Shown one piece after another: positions 7,831-10,620 of a DNA stretch of 10,620 nt. This stretch comes from Cephalothrix simula. Its lineage: Eukaryota; Nemertea; Palaeonemertea; Archinemertea; Cephalotrichidae. The notes under the pieces are model-generated. The model saw nothing but the letters and a program-made list of their open reading frames with translations, was not told the origin of the DNA and did no database searches. The stretch covers positions 1 to 10,620 of the forward strand of contig JAXIUW010220286.1 of the NCBI GenBank assembly GCA_035591015.1, in the 5' to 3' direction. Position numbers and translations under genes: made by a program. Every line of letters starts with the position of its first letter. The first letter of the stretch is position 1.

Positions 7831-8070
7831 CATCATTGCAAAGGGCATGGAAAATGAGATGCAAAGATGGTAGTTTTATGTCCCTACCAGCACCTGGGTC
7901 GTGGTTACAAATATCCAAAAGAAATAGCCAAATCAGCAAATTATAGATTTTTTTGATTTTTGGAAAACGGATAATAGGAACCCCCAAAATAAAAACTATA
8001 CATCGATGGATAGGGCATGGAAAATGCAGTGAAATGGTGGTGGTTTCATGTCCCTAACGACACCTGGTGG
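7831..8070 (+). repeat. Two 170-bp-spaced tandem units in the left arm of the foldback
   Basis: A motif of about 70 bases beginning CATCATTGCAAAGGGCATGG (7831) recurs 170 bases later as CATCGATGGATAGGGCATGG (8001). Both continue AAAATG..., then ATGTCCCTA and CACCTGG. The right arm carries both units in inverted order (about 8125-8190 and 8281-8355). The element is therefore a nested array: unit A, unit B, then B and A inverted. This suggests a tandem duplication that predates or accompanied formation of the large palindrome. Confidence 0.6.
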
Positions 8071-8366
8071 AGAAAATTGGTCAAAAATATTCAAAATCAA
8101 AATTCTCGATTTAACATTTTTAGCCACTAGTTCCACCACCATAAACCACCACCATTTCACTGCATTTTACATGACCTTTCCATCGATGTATAGTTTAAGC
8201 GGGTTCATATGATCCTGTTTGCCGCAAATCAAAAAAATCAATAATTTGCTGATTCAGCTATTTCTTTTGGACATTTTTAACCACCACCCTCCACCAGGTG
8301 GCAGTAGGGGCATAAGGAAAAGTACTACCTTTGCACCTCATTTTACATGCAATGATATATATGGGT

Positions 8367-8386
8367 TAGGGGTTTCTATACCCCTA
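8367..8386. repeat. Short hairpin TAGGGG...CCCCTA in the right arm
   Basis: TAGGGG (8367-8372) and CCCCTA (8381-8386) form a 6-bp stem with an 8-base loop. The left arm keeps only a degraded counterpart near 7800-7820. Confidence 0.4.
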
Positions 8387-8463
8387 ATATGAGAAACCGA
8401 CGGGGGAGTGTAGCTCAATTCAAACCAATTTTTTCATCCATTTGTGTACTGTTATTATATGTT

Positions 8464-8507
8464 GTGCTAGTTTTATCTATAAAAGTGTTGCTAGTTTTGA
8501 TCTATAA
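8464..8507 (+). repeat. Tandem duplication of about 24 bp
   Basis: GTGCTAGTTTTATCTATAA (8464-8482) is followed by TTGCTAGTTTTGATCTATAA (8488-8507), nearly identical and offset by about 24 bases. It sits just outside the right tip of the foldback element. Confidence 0.5.
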
Positions 8508-8539
8508 GCGGTCGCCAAAAAGTGGGACTGACAAATATT

Positions 8540-8749
8540 TTGGCCCATTTTGTGCCACCACTCCCCACCAGGTAGGAAAAGAAATTTAAAACCCCCAATG
8601 GTGTACACTGTAATTTATCATTCATGCCATGTACAGGATTAGGGTTTCCGGTGCCCGTTCTTTAGAGGATCTCGCCGGGGGATCTCGACATTGCGGCCAG
8701 AATTTTAACATTTTACGGTGCCTCATCAAATTTTTCATCCATTTGTGTA
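8540..8749. mobile_element. Degraded partial relative of the foldback element
   Basis: Part of the right arm is repeated in the same direction about 270-300 bases further on. CTCCCCACCAGG (8561-8572) corresponds to CCTCCACCAGG in the arm. GGATTAGGGTTTCC (8637-8650) corresponds to GGTTAGGGGTTTCT. The tip TTTTTCATCCATTTGTGTA (8731-8749) matches the tip at 8430-8448, again ending in TA. Similarity between these anchors is patchy. The left end cannot be defined, so this is either an older truncated copy or a partial duplication. Confidence 0.5.
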
Positions 8750-9820
8750 AATTCAAATACAACATGAGAAATCGATGCCTACCTTGTTATATTGCATCAC
8801 CATATTTTGCGTTGTGTCATCATTATATTTTAAAGAGTTCTTTCTTATTTTGGATATTTTGACCATATCGCTTTGACCTAGTTTCTCCCCAGCTAACTAA
8901 AAAGTCCCTTCTGTACTTTTTCTTTTAATAGAGAAAAGAAAAAAAATCTGTGTATTTTTGCTCTGTAATTTTTCATGAATGTGTTATATAAAATTGGGTA
9001 ATTATTTTTTGGTCACAGTTCAATATTTCTATATACCCAAGTACATATTCATTCTACTTCGACCATGGCTTTTTTGCTTTTCCGTTCAATGACCACTGAC
9101 AATGTACATTCGGCTATCTAGGGCAATTTCAAACACTTTATTGAATTATTTTTTTCCAAAAAAATATTATCTATATAAAATCCACCCTGTTTGCATAGGT
9201 AGCCTTTATGGGAGGCGGTCAGGGCGTCTAAAAAATGAAAACTATTGAATTTGAACTTGACAGGTGTTAGCCTGAAGTCTTTTTTATCAATAAACCACGC
9301 AACTCAATTCAATAGTTCGTAATTCTATTTTAAAAAACACTATGGGACAATTGGACAATATAGACCATAGTATGGATTTATAATATAATGTTTAAGGTCC
9401 ATTATTTTGGTCTTGAAAAAAATATAGGGATTGTATGAAACATAGCATATTTCCTCATTTTTGCTTACCAGGAAGCCAATTAAATGCCCTAATTACCTAT
9501 TAATATGGACATGGTCATTCATAAAACTGTTTACAGTGTTAACATAAATCTATATAATCATAATAGGATTAGGCTTAGTTAAAAGTATTACATATCAGAT
9601 GATAAAAAATATACTCAGGCCTTAACTAGCCGTATAAGTTTATCAAAATGTCAATTACTTGTTTTTTTACAGTCTGCTTGCAATGGTCAACATTTACCTA
9701 TGATATTGCGCACGTAAAAATTAAATTATTCGTCTTTGAAATATGATTATAGTACGTATATTTCATAATGCATATAATTAGCCCATGTTACCAATGTATC
9801 CCATTCAAATTACCCTTAGT
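8750..9820. other. AT-rich non-coding stretch with one inverted repeat
   Basis: No gene was recognised. AACTATTGAATTTGA (9240-9254) is mirrored by TCAATTCAATAGTT (9304-9317) with one base difference, leaving a loop of about 50 bases that could be the remnant of a small inverted-repeat element. Two direct TTGACC words lie at 8859-8880. The remainder has no visible structure. Confidence 0.5.
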
Positions 9821-9825
9821 CACAC

Positions 9826-10330
9826 ATCCGCGACCGGGTCCGCTACACCAATGGGTGGATTAATTCCATGATCGGGCATCAGAAGCTCTTACCAATATAA
9901 AAATTTGAAAGGGCTTCTTAAATTCTTAAATTTTGTGCCCTTCTAGTAGGGATCCCTACCTGTTCCAGTAGGCTAAGTGGTGCCAAAAATTCCCAGTCAA
10001 ACGTTTTTGGGTTTGCTCCTTTTCATCTACCGATAACAGGTTGTTTGGCACATCAAGCATACCAAATGACGAACGTCTTAGGTTCTTCAGAATATCAGTC
10101 AAATGGATACACTTGAAGGAATCCAGGACCAGAGGGTGTCAATTTTGCACCAAGGATATCGGTATTTGCATAATTTGGCCCCCCGGGCCTTGGTGTATCA
10201 TTTTACAGAAAAAAAGAGCATACAAAATATTTTTAGCCCTGAGATCTTAGTTTCGTCTACCTCCATAGACTGCTAGGAATATTTTCTGGGGCTTATTTAC
10301 CAGAAGTCAGGGGCCCATAATGAAACACGT
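9826..10330. other. Slightly GC-richer non-coding block with short palindromes
   Basis: GTAGGGATCCCTAC (9946-9959) is a perfect 14-base palindrome. AAGGGC (9909-9914) and GCCCTT (9937-9942) form a small stem just before it. CACCAAGG (10148-10155) and CCTTGGTG (10188-10195) form an 8-bp inverted repeat around a GGCCCCCCGGGCC core. The 69-codon plus frame at 10041-10250 has no recognisable domain. A low-copy relic of a repeat or gene is possible but unsupported. Confidence 0.35.
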
Positions 10331-10620
10331 CTCATAATGATGTGTTAATATACTGACCAATTTACCTGACACGTGTACCAGTGACGCATAATATGCACAT
10401 AGGTAGATGTCTGACATACATCCGGGCAAAATGTTGAGGACCATTAAGGCTTTGAGTGACCGGAAGGCAAACTGTAAAAGCAAAATATTTTTGTGAGAAA
10501 AAACTTTTCCCGTGATTGCATTAGAATCTCAATGTATCGAATAGGTGTTTTGAAATACAGTCATTGATATTTTAGCTTATCGTGACGTCATTTTTTATAC
10601 CAAACTTTTATACCAAACAT
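10331..10620. other. Non-coding end of window with a perfect CRE
   Basis: No gene was recognised. TGACGTCA at 10583-10590 is a perfect cAMP-response element, and an ETS-like ACCGGAAGG lies at 10460-10468. This echoes the ETS/CRE pair at 4061-4086 but with much wider spacing. Confidence 0.35.

Larger units (their letters stand above)
7755..8446. mobile_element. Large foldback (palindromic) element flanked by TA
   Basis: The two halves of this 692-bp segment are inverted copies of each other for almost their whole length, with roughly three quarters of positions matching by eye and only a few tens of bases at the centre. The outer tips CACAAATGGATG (7755-7766) and CATCCATTTGTG (8435-8446) match exactly and are bordered by TA on both sides (7753-7754, 8447-8448). 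That fits a Tc1/mariner-type TA duplication. Exact inner matches include 26 bases (8021-8046 with 8143-8168), 18 bases (7993-8010 with 8179-8196) and 14 bases (7915-7928 with 8257-8270). There is no transposase. A transcript would fold into a long double-stranded hairpin. Confidence 0.75.

Noticed and set aside
7673-7987. 104-codon minus-strand frame
   Set aside because: Most of it lies in the left arm of the foldback element, so it is a repeat shadow rather than a gene.
8405-8421. tRNA box A-like GTGTAGCTCAATTC, possible tRNA gene or tRNA-derived SINE
   Set aside because: No box B or cloverleaf follows at the right distance, and the stretch is part of the foldback right arm.
8389-8862. Two plus-strand frames of 66 and 77 codons
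   Set aside because: The first overlaps the foldback tip and the tandem duplication. The second lies across the degraded repeat copy. The hydrophobic stretch in the first comes from T-rich DNA.
10041-10250. 69-codon plus-strand frame
   Set aside because: No family resemblance, and it crosses a small inverted repeat with a homopolymeric GGCCCCCCGGGCC core.
1-10620. CRISPR array, bacterial operon, phage or plasmid features
   Set aside because: There are no spaced identical repeats, no coding density and no ribosome binding sites with frames. The spliced exon marks the DNA as eukaryotic.

Overview
The window looks like non-coding DNA from a bilaterian animal. It is AT-rich (roughly 36% G+C by eye), has no long reading frame, and carries decayed DNA-transposon-like repeats. 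Its one convincing coding element is a tiny first exon with a perfect metazoan splice donor. The general texture (TACATGTA-type words, palindromic MITE-like repeats) would fit a marine invertebrate such as a mollusc, but that placement is a weak inference. None of the open frames of 66-104 codons looks like a real protein.

The anchor is on the minus strand at 5372-5324. A start codon opens a 16-codon stretch reading MSRRKQEKPKQRLQES, followed by one base and then CAG|GTAAGT. MSRRKQxxP is the N-terminal NuRD-recruiting motif of zinc-finger repressors (SALL, BCL11, ZFPM/FOG, ZNF423/521). In these genes it sits alone on a very short first coding exon ahead of a large intron. Positions below 5324 are therefore read as intron 1, and positions above 5372 as 5' leader, promoter and upstream flank. 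No zinc-finger exon was seen, so intron 1 should be longer than 5.3 kb.

Layout in plus coordinates: 1-5323 is presumed intron 1, with candidate regulatory islands. These are an ETS/NRF1-like inverted repeat (356-424), a CpG-enriched patch (1526-1832), a GC-richer block with a TATA-like box (3660-3890) and an ETS plus CRE pair (4061-4086). 5324-5372 is the coding exon. 5373-5563 is a probable leader with an overlapping upstream start codon. 5564-5671 is a CpG-dense inverted repeat and the best promoter candidate. 5676-6590 is flank. 6600-6966 is a cluster of TGGTCA words. 7002-7434 is a non-autonomous DNA element with CAGGGG termini. 7755-8446 is a large foldback element with TA at both edges, followed by a degraded relative ending at 8749. 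8750-10620 is mostly unremarkable apart from short palindromes.

Two themes stand out. The first is the zinc-finger first exon, too short for ORF-based gene finding. The second is a roughly seven-fold excess of the hexamer TGACCA/TGGTCA over the whole window, often in symmetric pairs. Whether that word is a binding site, a repeat footprint or a genome-wide compositional habit cannot be settled from one window.
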